Assembly (NCBI GenBank): GCA_001770855.1
Contig: MESE01000145.1
Coordinates: 1-36,787 of the forward strand
Source of the DNA: Burkholderiales bacterium RIFCSPLOWO2_02_FULL_57_36
GTDB lineage: Bacteria; Pseudomonadota; Gammaproteobacteria; Burkholderiales; Burkholderiaceae_D
Direction of reading: 5' to 3'
Length of the DNA: 36,787 nucleotides
This document shows positions 18,001-26,450 of the stretch, piece after piece. Both the position numbers and the translations under genes were made by a program. The notes below the pieces were generated by a model, which saw only the letters and a program-made list of their open reading frames with translations, did not search any database and was not told where the DNA came from. The first letter of the stretch is position 1. Every line of letters starts with the position of its first letter.

Positions 18001-19015
18001 TGTCGGCAAGCTCAACGATAGAGACGTGATCGAATTCACACGCGATGCGAAAATTATCTATGGCCTGCCGCGCATCGAATTGCAGCGCATGTGGAGCGAA
18101 ACCAGCTGGCGCATCGCGCGCTTGCGCGACAACCCTGCTTGCGCCGATGCGGAATACGACCGGATTTTCGACAAGTCCGATTCCGGCATTTCGCCCAGGC
18201 TGACGTTCGATCCACAGCAGGATATCGCCGCACCGTTCATCGCAACCGGCGCTAAACCGAGAGTGGCGATCCTGCGCGAGCAGGGCGTCAATTCCCATGT
18301 CGAAACCGCCTACGTGATGCACAAGTCGGGCTTCACTTCGGTCGATGTCCACATGAGCGACCTGATTTTCGGACGCGCAAAACTGGCTGATTTCCAGGGT
18401 GTCATCGCGGTCGGCGGCTTTTCTTACGGTGATGTGCTCGGCGCAGGAGAAGGGTGGGCCAAGACAATTCTATTCAACCACAAACTCGCTGAGCAATTTA
18501 CCGGGTTCTTCAACCGTTCCGATACTTTCGCACTGGGCATTTGCAACGGTTGCCAGATGATGAGCAATCTGAAATCGATCATTCCCGGAGCGCACTCCTG
18601 GCCCAAATTTACGCGCAACAAATCGGAGCAATTCGAAGCGCGTTTCGGCATGGTCGAGGTGGCGGATTCGCCGTCGATTTTCTTCAATGGCATGGCCGGC
18701 TCGCAAAGCCCGATTGCAATCGCGCATGGCGAAGGGTATGCGGATTTTTCGCAGACCGGCGATATCGGCCAGGCCATCGTTGCGATGCGCTTTGTCGATA
18801 ACCGGGGGCAGGTGACGGAAAGCTATCCGTACAATCCGAACGGTTCGCCGCAAGGCATCACCTCGGTCACCACGCCGGACGGCCGCTTCACCGTGCTGAT
18901 GCCGCATGCGGAGCGCGTGTTCCGCAGCGTCCAGCATTCCTGGCATCCCGAATCTTGGGGCGAGGATTCGCCATGGATGCGGATGTTCCGCAACGCGCGC
19001 AAGTGGGTTGGCTAG
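15011..19015 (+). CDS. purL: Phosphoribosylformylglycinamidine synthase, large single-chain form (PurL)
   Basis: Catalyses the fourth step of purine synthesis: FGAR plus glutamine and ATP gives FGAM. This is the long proteobacterial form (1334 residues) in which PurS-like, synthase and glutaminase parts are fused. The N-terminus ([10 protein letters not shown]) is typical of the family; the synthase part shows [34 protein letters not shown] and [14 protein letters not shown]; the glutaminase part carries the nucleophile Cys1178 in GICNGCQM, with His1312 and Glu1314 in WHPE near the C-terminus. I prefer the ATG at 15011 because the family begins there; an in-frame ATG at 14963 would add 16 residues. 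Neither has a good ribosome-binding site. A long hairpin follows 9 nt after the stop. Confidence 0.95.
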   Translation: MLILPGSNALSAFRTQRLLSQLQAIDPGIIDVTGRYLHFIDSWIAPTPDDERRLNALLTYGEPFSGSVDGDEFVVIPRFGTISPWASKATDIVHNCGMAQIRRIERGVSYRIRMKSGLLGGRKALQGASVEAVAASLHDRMTEMVLRSADDAAGLFRELEARPLEFIDVIEGGKQALERANAELGLALSDDEIDYLVHAFTQARRNPTDVELMMFAQANSEHCRHKIFNADWTIDGERQDMSLFAMIKNTHQLQPKGTIVAYSDNSSIIEGATVSRFYPRGAAQGNVYEASEELTHILMKVETHNHPTAISPFPGASTGAGGEIRDEGATGRGAKPKAGLTGFTVSNLHLPDAVQPWENASDATAQPASGNGIYGKPDRIASALQIMIDGPIGGAAFNNEFGRPNLGGYFRTYEQNVGGSVHGYHKPIMIAGGIGSISDQHTKKNDLPAGSLLIQLGGPGMRIGMGGSAASSMATGTNTADLDFDSVQRGNPEMERRAQEVINACWAMAGGNPILSIHDVGAGGLSNAFPEITNDAGRGAIFDLRKVQLEESGMAPKEIWSNESQERYVLGIAPENLPLFEYLCERERCPFAVVGTATEERQLKVIDPQHGNNPVDMPMEVLLGKPPKMHRDVARTGNNFPPVDLTGMDLVDVAQRVLRLPTVADKSFLITIGDRTVGATSVRDQMVGPWQVPVADCAVTAMSFEGYRGEAMAMGERTPLAVINAAASGRMAVGEAITNIAAAPIAAISDIKLSANWMAACGQPGQDAALFDTVKAVGMELCPALGISIPVGKDSLSMRTTWKDGDESKSVTSPVSLIVSAFAPVHDVRLSLTPQLRKDAGDTVLIVIDLGRGKNRMGASALAQVMQQLGNETPDVDSPEDLKGFFAAIQQLNNEKKLLAYHDRSDGGLYTTLCEMAFAGRTGLSVNLDILTMESEHAADWGDSKNWTSQVSERRNEMTLQALFNEELGAVIQVRADQKSEAMNVLRAHNLGACSHIVGKLNDRDVIEFTRDAKIIYGLPRIELQRMWSETSWRIARLRDNPACADAEYDRIFDKSDSGISPRLTFDPQQDIAAPFIATGAKPRVAILREQGVNSHVETAYVMHKSGFTSVDVHMSDLIFGRAKLADFQGVIAVGGFSYGDVLGAGEGWAKTILFNHKLAEQFTGFFNRSDTFALGICNGCQMMSNLKSIIPGAHSWPKFTRNKSEQFEARFGMVEVADSPSIFFNGMAGSQSPIAIAHGEGYADFSQTGDIGQAIVAMRFVDNRGQVTESYPYNPNGSPQGITSVTTPDGRFTVLMPHAERVFRSVQHSWHPESWGEDSPWMRMFRNARKWVG

Positions 19016-19023
19016 AAAGCTGT

Positions 19024-19057
19024 CCCGCTCAACAAGCCCTAAGGCTTGTTGAGCGGG
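19024..19057. terminator. Perfect 15-bp hairpin at the purL/sulP convergent junction
   Basis: CCCGCTCAACAAGCC (19024-19038), loop CTAA, GGCTTGTTGAGCGGG (19043-19057). It lies 9 nt after the purL stop and also contains the last seven codons and the TGA of the convergent transporter gene. There is no T-tract on the + strand; on the minus strand CTTTCT follows a few nt later. It is probably a shared end-of-transcript structure. Confidence 0.55.
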
Positions 19058-20732
19058 CAATCGCTGCAGGCAGGGTATCAAGGCAGTTTTCTGCTCCCAG
19101 GCGGTCGATAAAACCGCTGCGTTTCATCAGGTCCAAGGGTTGATGATTCGGCATGCACAGAATCAGTTGGCTGCCTTGTCTTTTCAATAGGTTATGGATG
19201 TTCTCGAGCGCGTCCAGGCCGGTAGAGTCCAGGTTGATCAACTGATGCAATTCCAGAATCATCGCTTTGGCGGGAAGCGACTGTGGCGTGATCAATGTCT
19301 CCAGCTTGCCCACGGCGGCGAAAAACAGCGAACCGTAAATCGAGTATGCGACGACGCCGGGCGGTAGCGGCTGCGTCAGCGTTTCGGGCGGTATCGCTTC
19401 AATGCGCGTCAGATCAGCGATACGGAAAATAAAAAACAGGCATGCCAACACCAGCCCGACCTGGACCGCGACCGTCAGGTCGATAATCACGGTCAACAGG
19501 AATGTCGCGACCATGACCAGGCGATAACCGACCGGGAAATTCTTCAGGCGGGCAAATTCATGCCACTCACCCATATTCCACGCAACAAAAAGCAGGATGG
19601 CGGCGAGCGCCGCCAACGGTATGTCCTCGGCCAACGGTGCCGCGACCAGGATGATCACTACCAGCGTTAACGCATGCATCACGCCCGCTATTGGCGACAC
19701 GGCGCCGGCACGTATGTTGGTGATGGTGCGTGCGATGGTGCCGGTCGCCGGCATGCCGCCAAAAAACGGCGTGACGAAATTGGCGACGCCTTGCGCCATC
19801 AATTCCTGATTTGGATCATGGCGATCGCCGGTGACGTTATCCGCGATGCGTGCGCACAAAAGCGATTCGATGGCGCCCAGCAGGACAATGGTCACGGTCG
19901 GTGCAAATAACTGCTTTACCAGATCCCAGGTGAAAGCCGGCAGCGTAAACGACGGTAGTTCGCGAGGAATGCCGCCGAACTTGGTGCCGATCGTATCCAC
20001 CGGCAGACTCAAAATGCTGACCGCCAGCGTGCTTAATACCAGCACCACGACAGTGCCTGGAACTGCGCTCAAAAAGCGGTAGATACGGGATTGGATATTA
20101 TGTCGGGTGATTTGTTGCGCACTCTGGATTTTTGCGGGAAACCAGCGTGGCCAGGCAAAAATGAAGATGAGCGATAGCATGGCCAGCAGGAACGACGCCC
20201 AGTCGATCGTGGAAGCATTGGCGATAAGCATGCGGATCTGTGCAAAAAAATCGCCGGGCATCTTGTCGATCTTCAAGCCGAAAAAGTCCTTCATTTGCGA
20301 CAAGGCGATCAATACGGCGATGCCGTTGGTGAACCCAATCACGATCGGAACCGGTACATAGCGAATTAGCGAGCCGAGCCGGAACGCTCCCATGGCAAAC
20401 AATAATATGCCGGCAAAGATGGTCGAAATCAGCAGATTGGCCAAGCCGTATTTTTCAACGATTCCGTACACCACCACAATGAATGCGCCGGCCGGTCCGC
20501 CGATCTGGACCCGCGAACCCCCCAGCACGGAAACCAGAAAACCGGCAATGATGGCGGTGAAGATGCCGGCGCTGGGCTGCAGTCCGGAGGCAATTGCAAA
20601 CGCCATGGCCAACGGCAGCGCCACAACGCCGACGGTTACGCCGGCAGATAGATCCTTGAAAAATTTGGTGTTGTCGTAGCCCTTCAGGTCATCGACCAGA
20701 TGCGGACGGAATTTGAAGAAAGGGTGGAGCAT
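19029..20732 (-). CDS. SulP-family anion transporter with C-terminal STAS domain
   Basis: An inner-membrane transporter of the SLC26/SulP family, 567 residues. The membrane part (about 25-430) has the family signatures: the TM1 region SAGVTVGVVALPLAMAFAIA, the GGSRVQIGGPAGAFIV segment after TM3, and GAIESLLCARIADNVTG with the later NFVTPFFGGMPATGTIARTITN. Residues 455-550 form a STAS domain with LDSTGLDALENI at the phosphorylation-loop position. Substrates in the family include sulfate, bicarbonate and dicarboxylates (DauA), and none can be chosen from sequence. No carbonic anhydrase gene is adjacent. The last residues (STSLRAC) are encoded inside the perfect hairpin shared with the end of purL, so the extreme C-terminus may be set by the terminator more than by protein function. 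Confidence 0.9.
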   Translation of the reverse strand: MLHPFFKFRPHLVDDLKGYDNTKFFKDLSAGVTVGVVALPLAMAFAIASGLQPSAGIFTAIIAGFLVSVLGGSRVQIGGPAGAFIVVVYGIVEKYGLANLLISTIFAGILLFAMGAFRLGSLIRYVPVPIVIGFTNGIAVLIALSQMKDFFGLKIDKMPGDFFAQIRMLIANASTIDWASFLLAMLSLIFIFAWPRWFPAKIQSAQQITRHNIQSRIYRFLSAVPGTVVVLVLSTLAVSILSLPVDTIGTKFGGIPRELPSFTLPAFTWDLVKQLFAPTVTIVLLGAIESLLCARIADNVTGDRHDPNQELMAQGVANFVTPFFGGMPATGTIARTITNIRAGAVSPIAGVMHALTLVVIILVAAPLAEDIPLAALAAILLFVAWNMGEWHEFARLKNFPVGYRLVMVATFLLTVIIDLTVAVQVGLVLACLFFIFRIADLTRIEAIPPETLTQPLPPGVVAYSIYGSLFFAAVGKLETLITPQSLPAKAMILELHQLINLDSTGLDALENIHNLLKRQGSQLILCMPNHQPLDLMKRSGFIDRLGAENCLDTLPAAIARSTSLRAC

Positions 20733-20807
20733 CTGATTACGCCGGGCAGGTTGTAAGGGTCATGATCGGCGCGGATGCTTTCTTTTTCTATGAATGAGTT
20801 TCCCTGA

Positions 20808-20837
20808 ATCATACGATACGGAGAAGGGATCCTGCAA
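20808..20837 (-). promoter_or_regulatory. Candidate promoter of the SulP gene
   Basis: Read on the minus strand, TTGCAG (20837-20832), an 18-nt spacer and TATGAT (20813-20808) resemble a sigma-70 promoter. It lies about 75 nt before the ATG, and a strong terminator of the upstream operon sits just before it, so a separate promoter is expected here. Confidence 0.35.
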
Positions 20838-20859
20838 CATATCGGCCGACCGGCATGCG

Positions 20860-20902
20860 CAAGAAAAATCCCCCTCGGAACTGGTTAGTCCAGAGGGGGA
20901 TT
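20860..20902 (-). terminator. Strong rho-independent terminator of the crp-selO-msrB-yciB-bolA-PPIase operon
   Basis: On the minus strand AATCCCCCTC (20902-20893 region) pairs perfectly with GAGGGGGATT (20876-20867), followed directly by TTTTTCTT. The 10-bp GC-rich stem with T-tract is a textbook terminator for the operon that ends with the PPIase gene. Confidence 0.85.
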
Positions 20903-20948
20903 GCGAACGATGTGTCGTCGATCAGTTGTGATCTTCAACGGTGTCATC

Positions 20949-20976
20949 CGGCGCTCGGCTTGCAGAGCGCCGTTTT
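20949..20976 (+). other. GC-rich hairpin directly after the PPIase stop
   Basis: CGGCGCTC (20949-20956) pairs with GAGCGCCG (20965-20972), followed on the + strand by TTTT. On the minus strand, where the gene is read, no T-tract follows, so it may protect the mRNA 3' end or block antisense transcription coming from the left. Confidence 0.4.
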
Positions 20977-20987
20977 GATTCGGAAAA

Positions 20988-21806
20988 TTACTGGATCTTT
21001 GCCTTTTTGCGCAGATCCAGTTGATATGCCTGCAGTTTCTGCTGCTGCAGCATTTCGGTAATTCTCGGCTTCGCTTCTTCAAACGTCGGGAATTTCTCTT
21101 CCGGTGCAGCCGCCTTCGCGGGGCGCACATCTTCAAGCCTGATTACATGAAAGCCGTAATCGGATTTGACCGGCGTTTCGGTAAACTTCCCTTTTTGAAG
21201 TGCAACCATCGCAGCGGAAAACGGTTCGACGAAATTGGACGGCAAAGCCCAATCGAGTTCGCCGCCTTTTGCAGCTGAACCGGGGTCTTTGGATTGCACG
21301 GCCAATTCTTCAAACTTTGCGCCGCTTTTCAGCTTGACGATAATCGCCTTGGCATCCGCTTCGCTGTCGACCAGAATGTGACGCGCGAGGTATTCCTTGC
21401 CGTTATCCCGCGCCTTGGTCTTGTCGCGGTCTGCCTTGATCTTGTCGTACTCGGCTTTGATCTCGGCGTCTTTCACCGGATTTTTTTTGATGAAATCGAC
21501 GCTCAAGGCACGAAGCACAATGGATTGACGGGCCAGTTCAAGCTGATTCTTTACCTCGGGAGTGTTGCCGAGTCCCAATTTGTCCGCTTCCTGAATCAGG
21601 ATTTCGCGGGAGATCAGTTCTTCCTTCACCATTTCGCGCAATTGTGGCGAATCCTGTTGGCCTTGTGCCGCCATCTGCTTGATCATCAAATCGGCGCGCG
21701 ATGAGGGCACCGGTTTTCCATTAACGACGGCAAGATTTTGGGCCACGGCTGGAAGTGCTGCGGTTGCGAACAAAAGTACCAGCAAGCGAGCAGGTTTTAA
21801 TGTCAT
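20988..21806 (-). CDS. Periplasmic parvulin-type peptidyl-prolyl isomerase
   Basis: A folding factor for exported proteins. The 272-residue protein has a Sec signal peptide (hydrophobic 8-21, cleavage near AVAQ), a SurA_N/PrsA-like helical region (about 25-135) rich in Lys, and one rotamase domain (about 143-235) with ARHILVDSEADA, FEELAVQSKDPGSAAKGGELDWA and DYGFHVIRLED. The tail is charged and Gln-rich. It resembles the many betaproteobacterial peptidylprolyl isomerases of the PpiC/PrsA type; it has only one rotamase domain, unlike SurA. An AGGAATAG site precedes the ATG. It lies 53 nt after bolA and is the last gene before a strong terminator. Confidence 0.9.
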   Translation of the reverse strand: MTLKPARLLVLLFATAALPAVAQNLAVVNGKPVPSSRADLMIKQMAAQGQQDSPQLREMVKEELISREILIQEADKLGLGNTPEVKNQLELARQSIVLRALSVDFIKKNPVKDAEIKAEYDKIKADRDKTKARDNGKEYLARHILVDSEADAKAIIVKLKSGAKFEELAVQSKDPGSAAKGGELDWALPSNFVEPFSAAMVALQKGKFTETPVKSDYGFHVIRLEDVRPAKAAAPEEKFPTFEEAKPRITEMLQQQKLQAYQLDLRKKAKIQ

Positions 21807-21859
21807 TTTCTATTCCTAAAATGGAAGATTATTAAAATATGAAGCAGTTCAAGTGGCGC

Positions 21860-22150
21860 TTAATCGGAGGTTTCTTCTTTGGAGACTTCAGATGGCGCCA
21901 ATGCAATGACGGCAAGAGCATGAATATCAGCCTGCATCATGTCACGCAGGCAATCATACACCAGACGATGGCGAACTACCCGGCTTTGCCCTTCAAATTG
22001 GGCTGAAACCAGCCGTAGCCGATAATGTCCGCCGCCGGACGCCGCGCCGGCATGACCGGCATGAAGCGCGGACTCATCGTGCAATTGACAGTCAATGGGG
22101 GAGAAAGTTGCAACAAGCCGCTCGCGGATTTGATCGAGGCGATCCGTCAT
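21860..22150 (-). CDS. bolA: BolA-family protein
   Basis: A 96-residue BolA-fold protein. BolA proteins work with monothiol glutaredoxins in iron-sulfur handling and in E. coli also act as stress regulators. The motif set is complete: the helix [45 protein letters not shown], and [11 protein letters not shown]. The [14 protein letters not shown] loop carries the His residues that can take part in cluster binding. Its ATG overlaps the stop of yciB by 4 nt (ATGA), so the two are translationally coupled. Being next to yciB is common in Burkholderiales. Confidence 0.92.
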   Translation of the reverse strand: MTDRLDQIRERLVATFSPIDCQLHDESALHAGHAGAASGGGHYRLRLVSAQFEGQSRVVRHRLVYDCLRDMMQADIHALAVIALAPSEVSKEETSD

Positions 22151-22767
22151 TCCGCATCTTTCAAATATTTGGACAGCATCAAGCTTTGCCCGATGATGAA
22201 CGCGAACATGAGTCCGGTGGCGCCGAACAGTTTGAAATTGACCCAGATTCCCGTTTCAAAATTGAATGCAACATACAAATTGAGCAGGCCCATTGACGCG
22301 AAAAATCCAACCCATGCCAGATTGAGCCGGTCCCAGACCGGATCGGGCAGCGTGATTTGTTTTCCCATCATCGCTCGAATCAGGTTCTTCCTCAGCACGA
22401 CCTGGCTGACCATCAAGGCGCTCGCGAAGAACCAGTACAGCACCGTCGGCTTCCATTTGATGAAGAGGTCGTTATTGAGGTAGATCGTGGCGCCACCGAA
22501 AACGGCGATGATCGCCAGCGATACCCAGAGCATCGGGTCGATTTTTTTACGCCGCACGATCAGATAGCCGATTTGGCCGAATGTCGCCAGGATAGCGACG
22601 GCGGTCGCCAGAAGAATCGGCGCTTGCCCTGCGGTGACCGCGCCACCCGAAACGAAGCTCGACAAGTATTGACTTACGATGGCCTGTGCCGCCTCGGGGC
22701 TGCCTTCGCCCCATTTGAAGATGCCGAAAAACAGGATGACCGGGAAAAGGTCGAACAGGAACTTCAT
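22147..22767 (-). CDS. yciB: Inner-membrane-spanning protein YciB (septation protein A)
   Basis: An integral membrane protein of the YciB/IspA family, linked in E. coli and Shigella to cell-envelope synthesis and septation. The 206-residue protein begins with the family hallmark [19 protein letters not shown] and has five or six membrane segments, with [29 protein letters not shown] and the C-terminal [25 protein letters not shown]. It overlaps the end of msrB by 4 nt and the start of bolA by 4 nt. It is slightly longer than the E. coli protein because of an extended loop at about 22-50. Confidence 0.93.
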   Translation of the reverse strand: MKFLFDLFPVILFFGIFKWGEGSPEAAQAIVSQYLSSFVSGGAVTAGQAPILLATAVAILATFGQIGYLIVRRKKIDPMLWVSLAIIAVFGGATIYLNNDLFIKWKPTVLYWFFASALMVSQVVLRKNLIRAMMGKQITLPDPVWDRLNLAWVGFFASMGLLNLYVAFNFETGIWVNFKLFGATGLMFAFIIGQSLMLSKYLKDAE

Positions 22768-23189
22768 TTTGCGGAGCTTTCTTTCATCTGAGGTTGAGGG
22801 TCAAATCGCAAGGATGCGGAATTGATGCAATAGCGCAAACCGGTTGGCGGCGGACCGTCCGGGAATACATGTCCTAGATGCGCGTCGCATACATTGCACA
22901 GGATTTCCGTGCGGGCCATGCCGTGGGAACGGTCGATTTTTTCAGTGACGTGTTCCGAATTGAGCGGCCTGAAGTAACTCGGCCAGCCGCATCCCGACTC
23001 GAACTTCGCATCGGATTCGAACAGAGGGGTATTGCAACACACGCAGGTATAGATGCCATGCTCGTGGTGGTCCCAATAACGTCCGGTGAATGCAGGTTCC
23101 GTTGCCGCGTGCCGGGTCACTTGATACTCGACCGGATCGAGCATCGCGCGCCACTCGTCATCCGATTTGGTGATTTTTTCTATGCTCAT
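22764..23189 (-). CDS. msrB: Peptide-methionine (R)-S-oxide reductase (MsrB)
   Basis: Reduces the R epimer of methionine sulfoxide in proteins. From the ATG at 23189 it has 141 residues. The zinc site is complete, with two CxxC pairs (CVCC and CNVC), and the core shows [32 protein letters not shown] and [11 protein letters not shown], where the Cys is the catalytic residue. The frame stays open upstream to 23363, but that part overlaps selO and has no MsrB resemblance; GAGACGAG before the ATG supports the shorter form. It starts 10 nt after selO, and the stop overlaps yciB by 4 nt. Confidence 0.94.
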   Translation of the reverse strand: MSIEKITKSDDEWRAMLDPVEYQVTRHAATEPAFTGRYWDHHEHGIYTCVCCNTPLFESDAKFESGCGWPSYFRPLNSEHVTEKIDRSHGMARTEILCNVCDAHLGHVFPDGPPPTGLRYCINSASLRFDPQPQMKESSAK

Positions 23190-23199
23190 GGTACTCGTC

Positions 23200-24708
23200 T
23201 CATGATGAACAACTGACTTCCAGGTGGCTGGCCCAATCCGGCGGCAGCGCAGCATAACGTTCATTTTCCGGCTGCTCATCAAACGGTCTTTCAAGGACCG
23301 CCAGCAATTTTCCGATTTCGGAAAAATCCTTATTTTGCGCCTTTTCGATTGCCACTTGCGCAAGATAGTTGCGCAATATGTATTTCGGGTTCACTGCATG
23401 CATTGCAAGTCTTCGCACCTCGTCCCGGCTGTTTTCGGTTCGCAGCCGTGCGCGGTATTGTACAGCCCAGGCATCGTAAGCCGCGCGATCGATAAACAAA
23501 TCGCGTACCGGTTCATCGGATGCATTATCGTCAAGCCTGCAATCGCCAAGGCGCCGGAAAAACAGCGTGAAATCGACATGGTCGTTTTGCATGAGGACAA
23601 ACATCGAATCGAACAGCGATGCGTCATCTGCATGCCTGGTTTGCAATCCCAGTTTTGCATGCAGCAACTCATCCAGCTTTGCCTCAAATTCCGGCTGGTA
23701 GATTTCCAGAGCTGCTTTCGTGGTGTCGACGTCGCCGATCAAGGGCAGTAACGCCTGGCCAAGCGCATAACAATTCCAGTGTCCGATTTGCGGCTGCATG
23801 CTGTATGCGTAGCGGCCCTGTTGATCGGTATGGTTGCAGATATGACGCGCGTCGAAGGCTTCCATGAATCCGAACGGACCGTAGTCAAGCGTTATTCCGA
23901 GGATCGACATGTTATCGGTATTCATCACGCCATGCATGAAACCGACCGCTTGCCATTGGGCGATCAGATGCGCGGTGCGGCGCGTGACCTCGGTGAGCAG
24001 CGCTTGATAAGGATTTTGGCTTTCGCGCAACTGCGGATAGCAGCGATTGATCACGTGGTCCGCAAGAATTTTCAATTCGGTGTGCTTGTCGTTGTAAAAC
24101 CAGTGCTCGAAAGAACCGAAGCGGACGAAGGTGGGCGCCATGCGCGTCGCTACAGCCGTTGTTTCCGGCAGCTCGCGCATGACGCGCTGGTCGGATCCGG
24201 TCACACACAATGCGCGCGAAGTTGGAATGCCCAATGCGGCCATCGCTTCAGAGCAGAGGAATTCGCGAATCGACGAGCGCAGCACCGCGCGTCCGTCACC
24301 CATGCGTGAATAAGGCGTCATGCCTGCGCCCTTCAATTGCAATTCCAGCATGCCCGGAGGTCCCGTCTCGGGGGCCGATGCTTCGCCGAGAAGAATCGCG
24401 CGGCCGTCGCCCAGTTGTCCGGCCCAGACGCCAAACTGATGTCCGGAATAAACAGCGGCAAGCGGTATCGATGTTGGAAGGATGCGATTGCCGGTAAAGG
24501 TCTCGACAAAATCTCCTGTCGCGAATTGCGCCGGGTCCAGTTTGATCTGCGCCGCAGCCGCGGAACTGGCGCAAACCAGATACGGCGACGGAAGCGGCGT
24601 AGGCTTCAGGCGTGTATGGAATGCTTCGGGCAATTCGGCAAACGAATTTTCCAAAGGCAATTGATCGAGAGGGTAATAACGCTGCGCTGGAAATTCCGGT
24701 GCATTCAT
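23200..24708 (-). CDS. selO: Protein adenylyltransferase SelO (YdiU)
   Basis: A pseudokinase-fold enzyme that transfers AMP from ATP to hydroxyl groups of target proteins; in E. coli it affects redox enzymes and oxidative-stress resistance. The 502-residue protein shows [53 protein letters not shown] and [12 protein letters not shown]. It ends in Cys500-Ser-Ser, the place where many eukaryotic SelO proteins have selenocysteine; the disulfide partner in the ICNHTD motif is Cys291. The gene starts 5 nt after the Crp/Fnr-type gene with no clear ribosome-binding site, suggesting coupling, and is followed after 10 nt by msrB. The link with msrB fits a redox role. Confidence 0.94.
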   Translation of the reverse strand: MNAPEFPAQRYYPLDQLPLENSFAELPEAFHTRLKPTPLPSPYLVCASSAAAAQIKLDPAQFATGDFVETFTGNRILPTSIPLAAVYSGHQFGVWAGQLGDGRAILLGEASAPETGPPGMLELQLKGAGMTPYSRMGDGRAVLRSSIREFLCSEAMAALGIPTSRALCVTGSDQRVMRELPETTAVATRMAPTFVRFGSFEHWFYNDKHTELKILADHVINRCYPQLRESQNPYQALLTEVTRRTAHLIAQWQAVGFMHGVMNTDNMSILGITLDYGPFGFMEAFDARHICNHTDQQGRYAYSMQPQIGHWNCYALGQALLPLIGDVDTTKAALEIYQPEFEAKLDELLHAKLGLQTRHADDASLFDSMFVLMQNDHVDFTLFFRRLGDCRLDDNASDEPVRDLFIDRAAYDAWAVQYRARLRTENSRDEVRRLAMHAVNPKYILRNYLAQVAIEKAQNKDFSEIGKLLAVLERPFDEQPENERYAALPPDWASHLEVSCSS

Positions 24709-24713
24709 AATAA

Positions 24714-25520
24714 TTATTTGGTCGAGCCGATGACATATCGGCCGCTAAGAGTTGAACCCAATGAGACATTCAGCCTGGTCTTTTGTGCCGCAGTTGAACC
24801 AAATCGCTCAGGATAGGCAATTTTCGTCAAGTCATCCGGATGTTCTATAAAAACCCGGCCGTAATTCGTTTTGATCAAACCGCCTTGTTCCCATAGGCGA
24901 AGCTGTTTGGCAATGCTTTGGCGGGATTTTCCAAGCAGGTGACCAAGTTCTTCTTGAGTCAACGTGACTTCCTTGCCACGCGGAAGCGTGACCCCATTCA
25001 GTGCGGACGGCTCGATCTGCGCCAGTTCCAGCAGGCGCCGGGCCAAGCGCTGGGAGAGCGGGGCGACCGCCGCTTCTTCGACCAGGTCGAATGTCGCGCG
25101 CAGACGCAGACTGAGCATTCTCGCGAAGCGCTCGTAAATAATCGGATGCCGGGTAAGCAAGCGCATGAAGTCGGTCTTTGCGTGGAACAACAAGATTGTC
25201 GGGCCGATCGCGTGACCGTCGTGGGTGCGCGGCATTCCATCGAAAATGGAAAGTTCGCCGAACCAGTTGGATGCCTCGAACACGGCGATCGTGGTCGTAT
25301 GCCCGTCGGCGGTGGCGCGTGTGAAGCGCACGAGTCCGCGGGCAATTGTATAAAAACCGTCGCAGGCGTCTCCGCGTGCATGTATCAGATCGCCGTCTTC
25401 AAAGGTGCGCAGCGACGCGCAGGCGGCCGCCTCTTTCACAATTTCATCCGGCAGACCGGCCAGCCACGATTCCGCGAGGAGGGATATTTTGTCGACGGTC
25501 AACATTCCGGGATTCTGCAT
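24714..25520 (-). CDS. Crp/Fnr-family transcriptional regulator
   Basis: A 268-residue regulator with an N-terminal cyclic-nucleotide-binding-like barrel (about 10-130) and a C-terminal winged helix (about 170-240; [21 protein letters not shown]). The phosphate-cassette region [13 protein letters not shown] keeps the Gly-Glu and Pro-Arg-Thr positions of CRP. It lacks the N-terminal Cys cluster of FNR, so it is unlikely to be an oxygen-sensing iron-sulfur protein. A tail of about 25 residues after the winged helix is longer than usual. The start is uncertain: ATG at 25520 or 25505, while the frame extends to 25610. It is the first gene of the selO-msrB-yciB-bolA-PPIase operon and is divergent from the aldolase/ligase/ABC locus, so it may control both. 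Confidence 0.85.
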   Translation of the reverse strand: MQNPGMLTVDKISLLAESWLAGLPDEIVKEAAACASLRTFEDGDLIHARGDACDGFYTIARGLVRFTRATADGHTTTIAVFEASNWFGELSIFDGMPRTHDGHAIGPTILLFHAKTDFMRLLTRHPIIYERFARMLSLRLRATFDLVEEAAVAPLSQRLARRLLELAQIEPSALNGVTLPRGKEVTLTQEELGHLLGKSRQSIAKQLRLWEQGGLIKTNYGRVFIEHPDDLTKIAYPERFGSTAAQKTRLNVSLGSTLSGRYVIGSTK

Positions 25521-25533
25521 CTTAAATGTTAAG
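25521..25533. promoter_or_regulatory. Short palindrome between the regulator and the divergent operon
   Basis: CTTAA-ATG-TTAAG is a perfect 5-3-5 inverted repeat next to the regulator start, in the 90-bp divergent region. It could be an operator, perhaps for the regulator itself. The arms are short, so chance is possible. Confidence 0.25.
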
Positions 25534-25610
25534 GAGTTGACAGTTTGGCGAGGCACATCGTCGGATACTCTATGCTTTCCCGTATTTTGACAGAGAAGAG
25601 AGAATCGCAT

Positions 25611-26387
25611 ATGAACGCCCCTGAAAAGTTAATCATTCCATCGGTCCAGGACCGCGTCTCACCTGAAGAGTGGCAAACCCGCATCGATCTGGCGGCTTGC
25701 TATCGGCTGGTGGCGGACTTCGGCTGGAGCGATCTGGTGTATACCCATATCACCGCGCGCGTGCCCGGAACCGAAGATCAATTCTTGATCAACCCCTACG
25801 GCATGATGTTCGATGAAATCACTGCATCGTCGCTGGTGAAGATAGACACTCAAGGCAACAAGCTCGATGATTCGCCGTTTCCGGTCAATCCCGCCGGCTT
25901 CACGATCCATTCCGCGATTCATTCGGTACGGCACGATGCGCAATGCGTGCTGCACGTCCATAGCGTCAACGGCGTCGCGGTATCGGCGCAGAAGCACGGT
26001 GTGCTGCCGCTGTCGCAGCAATCGATATTTGTCCTGTCGAGCCTGGCCTATCATGACTACGAAGGCGTGGCCCTGAACGATGACGAAAAACCGCGGCTGG
26101 TGGCGGATATGGGTGACAGAAATTTTCTGATGCTGCGCAATCACGGATTGCTGACCGTGGGTAAAACCATCGCCGACGCATTCGTCAACATGTATGTGTT
26201 TGAAACGACTTGCATGATTCAAGTGCGCGCTCAGGCAGGCGGCGGCGAGCTGATCATGATTCCGCAGAAAATCATAGATGGCGCCCAAAAACAAGCCAAG
26301 ACAGTCACCAAGTCGCTGGGCGGAATGCTGGCATGGCCGGCGTTGCTGCGGCGCCTGGAGCGTCGCGCCCCTTCCTATCGGACTTGA
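25611..26387 (+). CDS. Class II aldolase/adducin-like protein
   Basis: A 258-residue protein with the class II aldolase fold. The zinc site is present: His115 and His117 in LHVHS and His178 in RNHGLLTVG. In fuculose-1-phosphate aldolase the catalytic acid/base is Glu73, four residues before a conserved His; here the matching segment is GFTIH (96-100), so that Glu appears to be Gly96. It is therefore probably an adducin-like enzyme with different chemistry and not a classical aldolase. The ATG at 25611 has a GAGAAGAGAG stretch before it. It is the first gene of the operon running through the HD protein and the ligase. Confidence 0.85.
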   Translation: MNAPEKLIIPSVQDRVSPEEWQTRIDLAACYRLVADFGWSDLVYTHITARVPGTEDQFLINPYGMMFDEITASSLVKIDTQGNKLDDSPFPVNPAGFTIHSAIHSVRHDAQCVLHVHSVNGVAVSAQKHGVLPLSQQSIFVLSSLAYHDYEGVALNDDEKPRLVADMGDRNFLMLRNHGLLTVGKTIADAFVNMYVFETTCMIQVRAQAGGGELIMIPQKIIDGAQKQAKTVTKSLGGMLAWPALLRRLERRAPSYRT

Positions 26388-26450
26388 TTTCGCGCCGGAG
26401 CGTCGTATCAAGACCGGTTTTTATAATAATCATCATTCAAGGAGAACATC

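Noticed and set aside
23200..24708. Selenoprotein form of SelO
   Set aside because: The codon at the selenocysteine position reads as Cys; there is no in-frame TGA and no sign of a SECIS element is needed.
24714..25520. FNR-like oxygen sensor
   Set aside because: The N-terminal Cys cluster needed for the iron-sulfur centre is not present.
25537..25571. TTGACA at 25537-25542 as -35 of the aldolase operon promoter
   Set aside because: No acceptable -10 lies at 16-18 nt; TACTCT is 23 nt away. A promoter is expected in this gap but cannot be placed.
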